Assembly (NCBI GenBank): GCA_019421385.1
Contig: JAHZFK010000021.1
Span: 1 to 51,509 of the forward strand
Direction of reading: 5' to 3'
DNA from: Clostridiales bacterium
GTDB taxonomy: Bacteria; Bacillota; Clostridia; Oscillospirales; Butyricicoccaceae
Length of the DNA: 51,509 bases
This document shows, piece after piece, positions 32,754 through 40,955 of this stretch (the first letter of the stretch is position 1; every line of letters begins with the position of its first letter). A program made the position numbers and the translations under genes. The notes below the pieces were generated by a model. That model was not told the origin of the DNA. It was given only the letters and a program-made list of their open reading frames with translations, and did not search any database.

Positions 32754-34086
32754 CCTGCGCATCCGCGAGGCGCTGGAACAGATCGAAACCCCGATGTATG
32801 ATATTGCCGGCGCTGTACGCGAGCAGCGTGCCCGCCGCAGCCGTCGTATGCCGCTGCGCAGCCCGCAGCGCATTCTGGCCGCCGTCATTGCTGCGGTTTT
32901 GCTCACTGCCACCGCAGCGGCCGCCATGGTGCAGCTTTCCGGTGGTTGGAACGCACTGTTCGGTCAAAACGTGATGATACCGGACGGACTTGCCACCCCG
33001 GTGCGGCAAACGCAGGACATTAACGGCTGCATCATCACACTGGAAGATGCCATCATCAGCGAGAACGACGTTGCCGTGCTCTATTCCTTCCGCTATGCTG
33101 ACGGTTCTGTTGTCAACCGCGATTCGCGCCTTACCCTTTTGGGCAATACGAATCTGCTGATGGATGGTTCGGATGAATACTGTCTATCCTCCAGCGGAAT
33201 GGGTTCGATGGACAGTCAGGACCCTTCGGTAGAATATTACTATGAAGCCTTTTCGCTGAGCGAAGATCCCGGCGACCGGCAGCTGACGCTCACCATCGAT
33301 CCGGCATCCTGCATGGAGCAGAGCGACACACTGCCTGCTCCGATGGATCTTGCCGCGATCTATCGTTCTCATCCTGTCACCTATCAGGAGGAGGATGGCG
33401 GAACCGAACGTCTCGCCGCCTTGCAGCCGCAGGACCGCGCAAACGCTGTCCTGCCGCAGTCCGACCAAGCACCCGAAATCCAGTTGGCAGGCGTCGCCTT
33501 TCAGGGCGACATTTTGTGCGTTTCGCTCCACATGCCCGCCTATGACTCCTATGACAGCACCGCAGCGCAAATCGAAGCCCTGCGGGACACCCGTACCGGC
33601 CACCTGTACTACGGCTCGCTGCATAGCTACGGCACAGACGATGGCACCGAGCTTTGCGAAACCCAGTTTGAAGGCTTGACAGAAGCAGATCTGCCGTATC
33701 TGGAGCCGCAAATCTCCTATCGGCGCTATACGCCGCTCACCGAAACGGGCTGGTCCTTTTCTTTCTGCGCACCAAGCGCAAATACAATGACGCGTGAACT
33801 CAATCTGACGATGGCCGAAGGCCTTCAGCTCGATCAGCTCACCATCACGCCTTTGGGTGTGGAGCTCTCCGGCACGATGCCGGTCGATCCTGCATCCGAC
33901 GATCCGCTGCAATTTGATGACCGGCAGACACCGGTGGTCACGCTTGTCCTGCAGGATGGCACCACGGTTCGCACAGCAAGTCACTCGGCTCAGATAGCGC
34001 AGATACATCCACCATTGAGTTTGGCATCGAGTACCAGTACCAAACCGGTTCGGAAAGCCGCCGGTTCCTGCAAACGGAAACGATAG
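32734..34086 (+). CDS. Anti-sigma-like membrane protein (DUF4179-type), frameshifted near its 3' end
   Basis: 450 residues as read. The cytoplasmic N-terminus (about 1-45) is followed by one membrane helix (about 47-66) and a long extracytoplasmic region resembling the DUF4179 proteins paired with ECF sigma factors. GGAGGAGC precedes the ATG at 32734, which lies inside the sigma gene. After codon GCA (33976-33978) the reading frame runs into a low-complexity tail rich in Ser, Lys and Arg (ending SCKRKR), while the -1 frame from 33978 continues in a protein-like sequence to a stop at 34130. A one-base deletion, real or from sequencing, is the simplest reading. Confidence 0.8.
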   Translation: MKLTPDDLRIREALEQIETPMYDIAGAVREQRARRSRRMPLRSPQRILAAVIAAVLLTATAAAAMVQLSGGWNALFGQNVMIPDGLATPVRQTQDINGCIITLEDAIISENDVAVLYSFRYADGSVVNRDSRLTLLGNTNLLMDGSDEYCLSSSGMGSMDSQDPSVEYYYEAFSLSEDPGDRQLTLTIDPASCMEQSDTLPAPMDLAAIYRSHPVTYQEEDGGTERLAALQPQDRANAVLPQSDQAPEIQLAGVAFQGDILCVSLHMPAYDSYDSTAAQIEALRDTRTGHLYYGSLHSYGTDDGTELCETQFEGLTEADLPYLEPQISYRRYTPLTETGWSFSFCAPSANTMTRELNLTMAEGLQLDQLTITPLGVELSGTMPVDPASDDPLQFDDRQTPVVTLVLQDGTTVRTASHSAQIAQIHPPLSLASSTSTKPVRKAAGSCKRKR

Positions 34087-34130
34087 CGGCCATCCGAATC
34101 AATGATATCACCATTCCGATAGAGGAGTAG
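33978..34130 (+). other. Displaced 3' coding segment of the anti-sigma gene
   Basis: In the -1 frame, 50 codons read through segments such as STIEFGIEYQYQTGSES and AAIRINDITIPIEE before TAG at 34128-34130. This resembles the natural C-terminus of such proteins, with ordered hydrophobic/polar alternation, unlike the current frame. Restoring one base near 33978 (for example A in gcaag) rejoins the two parts. Confidence 0.7.
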
Positions 34131-34189
34131 AAAGCCCCGTGGGGGTAAATGAGGCCGGACAGTGTGGGGCTGCTCCGGCTCGGAATATA

Positions 34190-34221
34190 ACAGCCTGCTG
34201 ATGCGCAGGCTGTTCTTTTTT
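34190..34221 (+). terminator. Terminator of the second sigma/anti-sigma operon
   Basis: Stem acagcctgc / gcaggctgt followed by TCTTTTTT. The remaining gap up to 34356 is AT-rich and shows nothing else I recognise. Confidence 0.88.
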
Positions 34222-34356
34222 GGTTATATTCTTGTAAAATTCGCACATTGCACAGTTTTCCTGTGTATTTTTTGTGCATGAAATACAAGAAACAGAATAC
34301 ACACACCGCTTCCCGCTTCAAAATGATGAAAAATACCGAATAACGCAAAAAACTCT

Positions 34357-34384
34357 TTCCTTTTTGTATTTTTATGCTATAATG
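34357..34384 (+). promoter_or_regulatory. Sigma-A promoter of the HPr-like gene
   Basis: A consensus TATAAT (34379-34384) with TTTCCT 16 bases upstream, a weak -35. The start codon is 45 bases further on. Confidence 0.6.
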
Positions 34385-34428
34385 ATAGCAGAAAAAGTAT
34401 TCAGCGTTTTGAAATGGAGGTAATCATT

Positions 34429-34671
34429 ATGACCAGAGGTATCCGCGTAAAGAATACGGATGACATCCAGAAGATCAACAAGATTGTCACCAAGTACGGC
34501 TTTGATATCTGGATTCACGGCAAGAGCGGTATGGTAGATGCCAAGAGCCTGCTCGGCATGTTCCTGCTGTCCCTCAACGAGCCGCTGCAGATCGTACTGG
34601 AGGACGACGTCGATCCGACCGCCCTGTTCAAGGATCTGGCTGACTATCTGGAGATTGAGGACGAGGACTAA
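34429..34671 (+). CDS. HPr-like protein without the phosphorylatable histidine
   Basis: 80 residues with the size and the second half of HPr: GKSGMVDAKSLLGMFLLSL corresponds to the helix and Ser region of PTS HPr. The first half lacks the GLHARPA motif; the corresponding stretch is GIRVKNTDDIQK, so the PEP-dependent His is missing. It cannot carry phosphate in the PTS but could act as a Crh-like regulatory protein (inference). GGAGG lies 8 bases before the ATG at 34429. Monocistronic between its promoter and a terminator. Confidence 0.75.
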   Translation: MTRGIRVKNTDDIQKINKIVTKYGFDIWIHGKSGMVDAKSLLGMFLLSLNEPLQIVLEDDVDPTALFKDLADYLEIEDED

Positions 34672-34700
34672 TCCCCGCTCCCGCCGTTATACTTAACAGC

Positions 34701-34739
34701 AAAGCACCGGAAACGCTTGCGTTTCCGGTGCTTTTTCTT
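34701..34739. terminator. Bidirectional terminator
   Basis: A 15-bp stem (aaagcaccggaaacg / cgtttccggtgcttt) with loop CTTG and a following T tract, between converging genes. Confidence 0.93.
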
Positions 34740-34752
34740 TCCTGTTTGATTT

Positions 34753-35817
34753 TTACAGGATACGCAGCATCTTGGGGGCTTCAGTCAGATTGATACAGCC
34801 GTCCTCAATCACATACAGCATATCCTCGGTGCGTACGCCAAATTTACCCGGCAGATAAATCCCCGGCTCCGCGGTCAGGATGCTGCCCGCAGGCAGCAGT
34901 GCATCCGCACGAGAAGATGCGGTCGGCGCTTCGTGAATTTCCAGACCCACGCCATGACCGAAGCCGTGGCCAAAGGCATCGCCATAGCCCGCCGCTTCGA
35001 TCACGCGACGCGCCGCACCGTCCACCTCACGGCCGGATACACCCGCCTTGCAGCAGGCGATACCCGCCAGCTGGGCGTTAAGCACTGTATCATACACGCG
35101 CTGCATCTCCTCAGTCACATGACCGACCGCGACCGTGCGCGTCATGTCTGAACAGTAGCCATCCACGATGCAGCCAAAATCCATCGTCACAAAATCGCCC
35201 GCTGCGATCGTTTTTTCGGTCGGTACGCCATGCGGCTTGGAACTGTTCGCGCCCGAAACCACGATGGGATCAAACGACATATTCTCCGCCCCATAATGCA
35301 GCATCAGATAGGTCAGGCGCGCGGCGATCTCTTTCTCGGTCACGCCCACGCGAATATCGTTCATGACCTCTTCGAGTGCCTGCTCGGCAATGCGCTGCGC
35401 CGCAACGATCTTTTCGACCTCGTCATCCTCTTTGGTCACGCGCAGGCGGGCTATGCTGTCCTCCAAACGCATAACGGTGGCATGTAACGCCGTCGCCCAC
35501 TTGGTATACTCGGCATACGTCAGCGTCTCATCCTCCAGCGCGATCGTGCGAACACCGTCCTGCTCGATCAGCTCGTTGATGGCTGCGGTATAGCTGCGGC
35601 CTACGCCGATCTCGCGCACCTCAAAGTCTGTAACCGCTGCGCGCGCCGCCTCGACATAACGGAAATCCGTATAAAACACCGCCTGCTTGGCAGACAGATA
35701 CACCGCGCCCGCCGTCGAATGAAAGCCGGTCGCATAGCGGCGATTGACCTCGCTGGTCAACACCAGCGCGTCATACGGCGCTTCGAGCAATAATTCCTGC
35801 AATTCCTTTCGCTTCAT
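34753..35817 (-). CDS. Xaa-Pro aminopeptidase-like M24 metallopeptidase
   Basis: 354 residues: a creatinase-like N-terminal domain (about 1-125) and a pita-bread M24 catalytic domain. The five metal ligands are visible: Asp in TMDFGCIVDG and SDMTRT, His in GHGVGLEIHE, Glu in TAEPGIYLPG and Glu in VRTEDM. It removes N-terminal residues before proline from peptides in the cytoplasm. GAGGCGG precedes the ATG at 35817. It starts 10 bases after aroQ and is the last gene of a four-gene leftward cluster. Confidence 0.92.
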   Translation of the reverse strand: MKRKELQELLLEAPYDALVLTSEVNRRYATGFHSTAGAVYLSAKQAVFYTDFRYVEAARAAVTDFEVREIGVGRSYTAAINELIEQDGVRTIALEDETLTYAEYTKWATALHATVMRLEDSIARLRVTKEDDEVEKIVAAQRIAEQALEEVMNDIRVGVTEKEIAARLTYLMLHYGAENMSFDPIVVSGANSSKPHGVPTEKTIAAGDFVTMDFGCIVDGYCSDMTRTVAVGHVTEEMQRVYDTVLNAQLAGIACCKAGVSGREVDGAARRVIEAAGYGDAFGHGFGHGVGLEIHEAPTASSRADALLPAGSILTAEPGIYLPGKFGVRTEDMLYVIEDGCINLTEAPKMLRIL

Positions 35818-35827
35818 GCTTACCGCC

Positions 35828-36262
35828 TCACTCGATGATTGCCTTGACCGCATCGACAGCCAGCAGATAGCTGTGCTTACCGAAGCCCGCGATCACGCCT
35901 GCGCAAACCGGCCCGATCACCGATTTATGCCGGAACTCCTCGCGCGCATGGACGTTGGACATGTGTACCTCAACCGCAGGCAGGCGCACCGCTGCAATCG
36001 CATCGCGGAGCGCATAGCTGTAATGCGTATATGCGCCTGCGTTGATGATGATAGCGTCGCAATCCTCACGCGCTGCATGAATGCGGTCGATGAGTGCCCC
36101 CTCCGAGTTGGATTGAAAGACCGAGCACTCCATTCCCAAGCGCTGGCACTTGTTGACTACTTCCGCGTTAATGGCGGCAAGCGTCTCCGAGCCGTAAATT
36201 CCCGGCTCACGCTGGCCGGTCAGGTTGAGATTGGGTCCATGAATCAGCAGCACTTTTTTCAT
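35828..36262 (-). CDS. aroQ: 3-dehydroquinate dehydratase, type II
   Basis: Third step of the shikimate pathway. 144 residues, the standard size of the dodecameric type II enzyme. IHGPNLNLTGQREPGIYG carries the catalytic Arg-Tyr lid, and VEVHMSNVHAREEFRHKS the substrate-binding His and Arg. Its ATG overlaps the stop of the upstream endonuclease-like gene by four bases. Confidence 0.95.
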   Translation of the reverse strand: MKKVLLIHGPNLNLTGQREPGIYGSETLAAINAEVVNKCQRLGMECSVFQSNSEGALIDRIHAAREDCDAIIINAGAYTHYSYALRDAIAAVRLPAVEVHMSNVHAREEFRHKSVIGPVCAGVIAGFGKHSYLLAVDAVKAIIE

Positions 36263-37119
36263 TTTTCTATCTCCTTGTGAAAAATTTGCATCATCGTCAC
36301 AGCATCCTCGGCCTGCGTTCCGGCCGATTCACAGATAAAGGTCGGCGTATAGCCACGCGCTGCGGCCTCTTGCGCCACCGGCGTAAAGTCCGGCCCGTAT
36401 TCCGTATCGGCAAAGGTCAGATGCCGTACCTCACCCTTATCGTTGTACTCAATGTGGGAAAAATGCGCGTGCAGAATGCGTGTACGCTCAACGCCGATGG
36501 TGTTTTCCATGAGATCAAACAGCCGTCTCACATCCTCACGGGTGGACATGCCGCCGCCTGTGCGGCAATTGAGGTGCCCAAAGTCGATGCAAGGCAGCAA
36601 GCGCTCGTCCGCTGCAACCAGCTCGCAGACCTCCTCCGCCGAGCCGAGCACGCTCTTTTTCCCCATGGTTTCCAGACAAACCGTGCACCCGGTCAAATGC
36701 GTTTCCTCCAAGGCACGCAGGATGTTTTTTACATTTTCATGCGTGTTGCGCATCGCACGTTCGCGCGTCAGCTTGCCCTGTCCGCCGCAATGCACCACCA
36801 TGCGCGTCGCGCCAAGCGGCACCGCCAGCCGCGCCGTTTCCAGCACATAGCCAATATTCTTTTCCATCCGTTCGGTTTCCTCGGACGAAAGATTGATAAA
36901 ATATGGTGCGTGGATGCTCATGCGGATATCATGCAGCGCTGCCGCCGCACCGATTTTGCGTGCGGTTTCCTCCCCGCAGCGCACGCCACGGCCGCACTGA
37001 TATTCAAACGCGGTCAGGCCTTTTGCGGCCAGCCACGCTGGTGCGTCCTCGCTTTTCTTAAAGCCCTCGGCGGCAAAGGACTCGGAATTGCCCGCCGGGC
37101 CGAATCTTGCCTTACTCAT
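36259..37119 (-). CDS. Endonuclease IV-like TIM-barrel protein
   Basis: 286 residues related to Nfo (AP endonuclease IV) and the sugar-isomerase TIM-barrel superfamily. Most Nfo metal ligands can be matched: His in SIHAPYF, His in VVHCGGQG, Glu in CLETMGK, Asp and His in CIDFGHLN, His in HAHFSH, and Glu in FICESAG. At the DxH pair I read VRH, so one zinc ligand appears lost; this alignment is by eye. It could be a DNA-repair enzyme or a divergent isomerase. Start at 37119 after AGAGG; it overlaps the HAD gene by 8 bases. Confidence 0.75.
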   Translation of the reverse strand: MSKARFGPAGNSESFAAEGFKKSEDAPAWLAAKGLTAFEYQCGRGVRCGEETARKIGAAAALHDIRMSIHAPYFINLSSEETERMEKNIGYVLETARLAVPLGATRMVVHCGGQGKLTRERAMRNTHENVKNILRALEETHLTGCTVCLETMGKKSVLGSAEEVCELVAADERLLPCIDFGHLNCRTGGGMSTREDVRRLFDLMENTIGVERTRILHAHFSHIEYNDKGEVRHLTFADTEYGPDFTPVAQEAAARGYTPTFICESAGTQAEDAVTMMQIFHKEIEK

Positions 37120-37624
37120 GCCGTCCTCTCGCCTCCATTCTGCGCTTGCCGCGTTCGATAAAGCCGCGCTCGATCTGATAACGCACATTCACCCAAAAAT
37201 AATGTCGGTCAAGGGTCTGCACATAGCAGGTCAGCGCGCCAACACAGTTTCCGCCGAGCACATCGGTAAAAATCTGGTCGCCCACCACAGCGATCTGGCT
37301 GAGCGGCAGTCCCATCTGCTTTGCCGCCCGGCGAAAGCCAAACGACAGCGGCTTGGTCGCCCGGCAGATATATTCCGCGCCAAGCGCTTCACAAAACTTG
37401 CCCACGCGCCGCTCACGATTATTGGAAAACACCAGCACCTGCACGCCCGCCTCACGCAGCGTGCGCACAAAAGGCGCCAGCGTATCCGGCGGCAGCGCGG
37501 CTTTGTGCGAGGCCATTGTGCCGTCCAGATCAATCAGCACACCGCGAATCCCATGCCGCTCGAGCAGCGCGGGCGTTATATCATAAATGGAATCAAACAC
37601 ATAATCCGGAATCAGTTTGCTCAT
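37112..37624 (-). CDS. YqeG-family HAD phosphatase
   Basis: 170 residues with the HAD motifs in order: LIDLDGTMASH (motif I, nucleophile and acid Asp), LVFSNN (motif II), a Lys in RATKPLSF, and VVGDQIFTDVLG (motif IV). This is the small YqeG/PGPase type; the substrate may be phosphatidylglycerol phosphate, but that is not shown here. First gene of the leftward cluster. Upstream, TTTTTG and TATATG with 17-base spacing may form a weak promoter near 37663-37691. Confidence 0.87.
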   Translation of the reverse strand: MSKLIPDYVFDSIYDITPALLERHGIRGVLIDLDGTMASHKAALPPDTLAPFVRTLREAGVQVLVFSNNRERRVGKFCEALGAEYICRATKPLSFGFRRAAKQMGLPLSQIAVVGDQIFTDVLGGNCVGALTCYVQTLDRHYFWVNVRYQIERGFIERGKRRMEARGRHE

Positions 37625-37750
37625 TCGTTCACTCCTGCGTTCTCACTTTGGCGAATGCCACATATAGTGTAATAGAATTTGTCCAAAAAGTCCAGTGCAG
37701 CGCCACAACCTCCGCTTTGTGCCGCTGCCCCGAACACAAGGGAGTCGATC

Positions 37751-38524
37751 ATGATGGTATATACGAAAAATCTGGTGCTGGTATGCACCGGCCGGGATAC
37801 GGCACGCGCAGCCGGGCAGGGTATGCCTGTGCTGCATCTCTGTCTGGGCATTACGCCGAAGGGCGCTTTGCAGCGTCTGCAGCTGCCAACGGCACAAGCA
37901 AACTGCCTGCTCGGCCTATGCGACCCACCGCTCGATCTGGCAATCTGCAATCCGGAACGGCTGGCGGCCGATCTGGTTTTTGAGGCCAAGCGCACCGGCG
38001 CTCCCGGCGTATTTGCGGACTTTGAGCATGACACGCCGCGCGGACGCGCGTTGCTGAGCGCTTTTGACACCGCGCTGCACGAAGCGGATATTCCGTTTTT
38101 CGTCCCGCTCGCCTGTGGACGGCAGCTGACGCACGCAGTTTTGACCACGCCGACCGCACTTTCTGGCGGCAGCCTGACCGCCTACATCTCGTCCCTGCAG
38201 GGTATCTACGGTGCAGCACGCATTGCGGCGTTCCTGCAGCCGATCTCGCAGGATTTCACCCTGCCCTCTACCTCGCCAAACGGCAAAACCCTGACCAAGA
38301 CCGAGCGTGAAGCGCTGCTGGCGCGCACGGGTGCGCAAGCCTTTTTCTCCCGCGAGCTGTGTGCAAAATACTTCACCTATACCGACAGCGATGGACGCGC
38401 GCACTTTGTTCTGTTCGACGATGCCTCCACCTTGGAAGCCAAGCTGGCGCAGCTCACCGGCTGCGGTGTACAGACCGTGTTCGCACTCTTTCCGGATGCC
38501 GCCGAGCTGCTCAATCCGTCGTGA
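37751..38524 (+). CDS. Unrecognised 257-residue protein (possible GH18-like barrel)
   Basis: A soluble protein beginning MMVYTKNLVLVC, with GGGAG 6 bases before the ATG. The stretch APGVFADFEHDTPRGRALLS has the spacing of a TIM-barrel strand ending in Asp and Glu, reminiscent of the GH18 DxxDxDxE strand but incomplete. AYISSLQGIYGAARIAAFLQ and a terminal strand-helix unit support a barrel. No signal peptide, so a cytoplasmic or spore-associated role is possible. The 3' end overlaps the converging YbaK gene by 14 bases. I do not assign a function. Confidence 0.6.
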   Translation: MMVYTKNLVLVCTGRDTARAAGQGMPVLHLCLGITPKGALQRLQLPTAQANCLLGLCDPPLDLAICNPERLAADLVFEAKRTGAPGVFADFEHDTPRGRALLSAFDTALHEADIPFFVPLACGRQLTHAVLTTPTALSGGSLTAYISSLQGIYGAARIAAFLQPISQDFTLPSTSPNGKTLTKTEREALLARTGAQAFFSRELCAKYFTYTDSDGRAHFVLFDDASTLEAKLAQLTGCGVQTVFALFPDAAELLNPS

Positions 38525-38990
38525 TCGGTGCGGTTTTTGCGCGCGTCAGGGCAATGAGATCGGCAGGAGCGCACTCGATCTGATAGCCGATCTTACCTGC
38601 TGATACGATTACAGCAGGAATGGTGTTCACACTCTCGTCAAACACAGTTGCAAACGCCTTTTTCATGCCGACCGGCGAACAGCCGCCACGCACATAACCG
38701 GTCAGCCCCAGAAGCTCCTTGACATGCACCAGTTCCACCGACTTCTCCCCTGCGGCTTTGGCGGCTTTTTTCAGGTCAAGCTCCTGTGCCACCGGAATGA
38801 CAAACACATGATAGCTGCCCGAGCGGCCGCGCGCGACCAGCGTTTTAAATACCTGTTCCACGTTCTGACCGAGCAACTCGGCCACCGTCACACCGTCCAC
38901 CGCTTCTTTGCCGTGCGGATATTCATGTGCGGTATATTGGATTTTATGCTGTTCCAGCACACGCATCACATTGGTTTTGTCCGAAGCCAT
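38511..38990 (-). CDS. ybaK: Cys-tRNA(Pro) deacylase, YbaK/EbsC type
   Basis: 159 residues. Hydrolyses misacylated Cys-tRNA(Pro) in trans. The conserved lysine is in EQVFKTLVARG, and GYVRGGCSPVGMKK is the family signature near the 3' third. GGAG lies 8 bases before the ATG at 38990; the ATG five codons upstream has no ribosome binding site. Confidence 0.93.
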   Translation of the reverse strand: MASDKTNVMRVLEQHKIQYTAHEYPHGKEAVDGVTVAELLGQNVEQVFKTLVARGRSGSYHVFVIPVAQELDLKKAAKAAGEKSVELVHVKELLGLTGYVRGGCSPVGMKKAFATVFDESVNTIPAVIVSAGKIGYQIECAPADLIALTRAKTAPITTD

Positions 38991-39059
38991 TTTTCTCGCT
39001 CCCATCTGCGTTTTATACAGATATTATATCTTCCATTTGTGCAAAGCGCAAGAAATATC

Positions 39060-39094
39060 AAAAGGGTTTCTCTGATCGAGAAACCCTTTTTATG
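39060..39094. terminator. Terminator of the efflux/SLH operon
   Basis: A 12-13 bp stem (aaaagggtttctc / gagaaaccctttt) with loop TGATC. T runs flank it, on both strands. On the minus strand it directly follows the SLH gene. Confidence 0.88.
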
Positions 39095-40942
39095 TTATAC
39101 CGGTCGCGCGATGACAATGCGGATACGCCCGCCGTCCTCTGTATCCTTATCGTAATAACAGGTGATGTTATACGCGTCAAAGTTGTTTCGCAGTTCGGTC
39201 AGCGAGATCAGACTGTAATTAGAATTCTCATACAGATATACCGCGCAGTCATCCCAAAACAGCCAGTTTTCCCCGTCTTTGGTCACGCCAAGCTGGGTGA
39301 TGCTGTCCGGATTTTTGATCTGCTCGAGCGCCTGCACAGACGAAAGCTGACCGTTTTCAATCGTCAGCCGGGCGGGTCCAGCCGACGCACCGAGTGAACT
39401 GCCGTTGGTAGAAAGCGTCTTCTTTTCTCCATTCACCAGATAAGTATACGCGCCTGAAATACTCATACCATCCGACTCATTCTTTGCCGAAGTAATGATG
39501 CCATACTCGTATAAATCGCCCGTGAAGTCCCGCAAAATCAAGTCCGTGATCTCGCCCGCATCATTCACTGCGCAGTAACGCACATCGCTGCTGTCCAACA
39601 CCGCACCATTTAAACGGGAATAATAAACACGTACTGCTGCGGTATCATCGACATCCAGAATCCGGATATCATCCGCCATGGTACGACTGCCGATGGTGCG
39701 TCCCGATACAGTGCCGGTGACCGAAGTGGATTGCAGGATAGAAACATCGGTTTCGGACGAACCGAAACCGATAGAAACCAAATCTCCTTCATCAATCGAG
39801 GTCTTTGCACAGGGATAGACATAGCTTTCCCCGTCCGTCGCTGTAACTGTGATGGTGCGGGCGGTATATGCATTTCCGACCGCATTATGATAAGTGCCTG
39901 TACCGACCGCAGTCACCACGCCAGCAACCGATGCCGCATAGTCTTCTGCGGGCAGCGCGTAAGCCACCTTACCGTCCTGACCGAGCAGCAGCGTGACCAC
40001 ATCACCGATGTTCAGTCCGCCCAGCGTGGACAGTTCATACGCCGCCTCGCTCGTCTCTATTTCATAGGTATTGCCTGCAACCGTCACCGAGGTCGGCGAG
40101 GCAGTCGAAGGCGATGCTGATTGATAGGTGCCGCTCACCGCGTTGGCATATGCCCATATGGTCGAGTCGTTATAATAGATGACATCATATTTCTGCACCG
40201 CATCGGCTGTGGACGCATAGCCGTTTCGATAAACGGTTTTGTTCTCGCTCGAAACGATTTCGGACAAGCCGCCCTCTACCACAAACGGCCCTTCCATGGT
40301 ATCCGATACCATGCTCAGATAGTCGATCTCACCGTCGCTGTTCAAAGTATAGCCCAGCGTTTGCGCATAAACCTGTCCGTCCTTGGTCTCTGCGTTAAGC
40401 AGATTATAGAACAAATACATCATGTTGCGGCGCGTCATAGCCGTGCCCTGAGAGGCGGTCACGCCCGTGTCTAACCCCAGCGACTCATAGAGTGCCAGCT
40501 GTCCATAGGGATAAGAGCCGGAAAAGTCCTCGGTCGTATAACCCAGCAGCTTGAGGCAGCCGGTGGCCGCCTCTTCCAGCGTTACCGTTTGATTGGGCTT
40601 ATAGCTGCCGTCCAAATACCCAGTCAGCCAGCCCTGCTGCACGGCGGTTTTGATATAGCCCGCCGCCCAATGCGTGTACGGCACATCCTTGAACGGGGAG
40701 ACATTGGACGTGCCCGCTACCTTGTCTTTGTAGCTGGATGCTGCGACCAGCATCTTGGCATATTCCGCGCGGGTGACAGTTTTATCCAAATTCATATTAC
40801 CGCTCGTGTCGCCCACCATGATGCCGGTCGAACGGATGATCTGCTCCACCACGCTTTCCGACACCACCGACGCTGCAAACGCCATCGGCAGACTGCCTGC
40901 CAGCAGCACCGCTGCCAGCAGCAGCGAAAGTATCTTCTTCAT
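39095..40942 (-). CDS. SLH-domain surface protein
   Basis: 615 residues with a signal peptide (1-24, cut after AFA). Two to three S-layer homology units occupy about 25-200 (VTRAEYAKMLVAASS, FKDVPYTHWAAGYIKTAVQQ, LTGYLDGSYKPNQTVTLEEA), followed by a long Ser/Thr/Gly-rich beta region to the C-terminus. SLH domains bind pyruvylated secondary cell wall polysaccharide. AAGGAGGAG precedes the ATG at 40942, only 13 bases after the ABC permease gene, so it ends the efflux operon. Confidence 0.9.
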   Translation of the reverse strand: MKKILSLLLAAVLLAGSLPMAFAASVVSESVVEQIIRSTGIMVGDTSGNMNLDKTVTRAEYAKMLVAASSYKDKVAGTSNVSPFKDVPYTHWAAGYIKTAVQQGWLTGYLDGSYKPNQTVTLEEAATGCLKLLGYTTEDFSGSYPYGQLALYESLGLDTGVTASQGTAMTRRNMMYLFYNLLNAETKDGQVYAQTLGYTLNSDGEIDYLSMVSDTMEGPFVVEGGLSEIVSSENKTVYRNGYASTADAVQKYDVIYYNDSTIWAYANAVSGTYQSASPSTASPTSVTVAGNTYEIETSEAAYELSTLGGLNIGDVVTLLLGQDGKVAYALPAEDYAASVAGVVTAVGTGTYHNAVGNAYTARTITVTATDGESYVYPCAKTSIDEGDLVSIGFGSSETDVSILQSTSVTGTVSGRTIGSRTMADDIRILDVDDTAAVRVYYSRLNGAVLDSSDVRYCAVNDAGEITDLILRDFTGDLYEYGIITSAKNESDGMSISGAYTYLVNGEKKTLSTNGSSLGASAGPARLTIENGQLSSVQALEQIKNPDSITQLGVTKDGENWLFWDDCAVYLYENSNYSLISLTELRNNFDAYNITCYYDKDTEDGGRIRIVIARPV

Positions 40943-40955
40943 GCTTCTCCTCCTT

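Noticed and set aside
33970..33985. Programmed -1 frameshift in the anti-sigma gene
   Set aside because: There is no slippery heptamer or downstream structure; a simple indel explains the two frames better.
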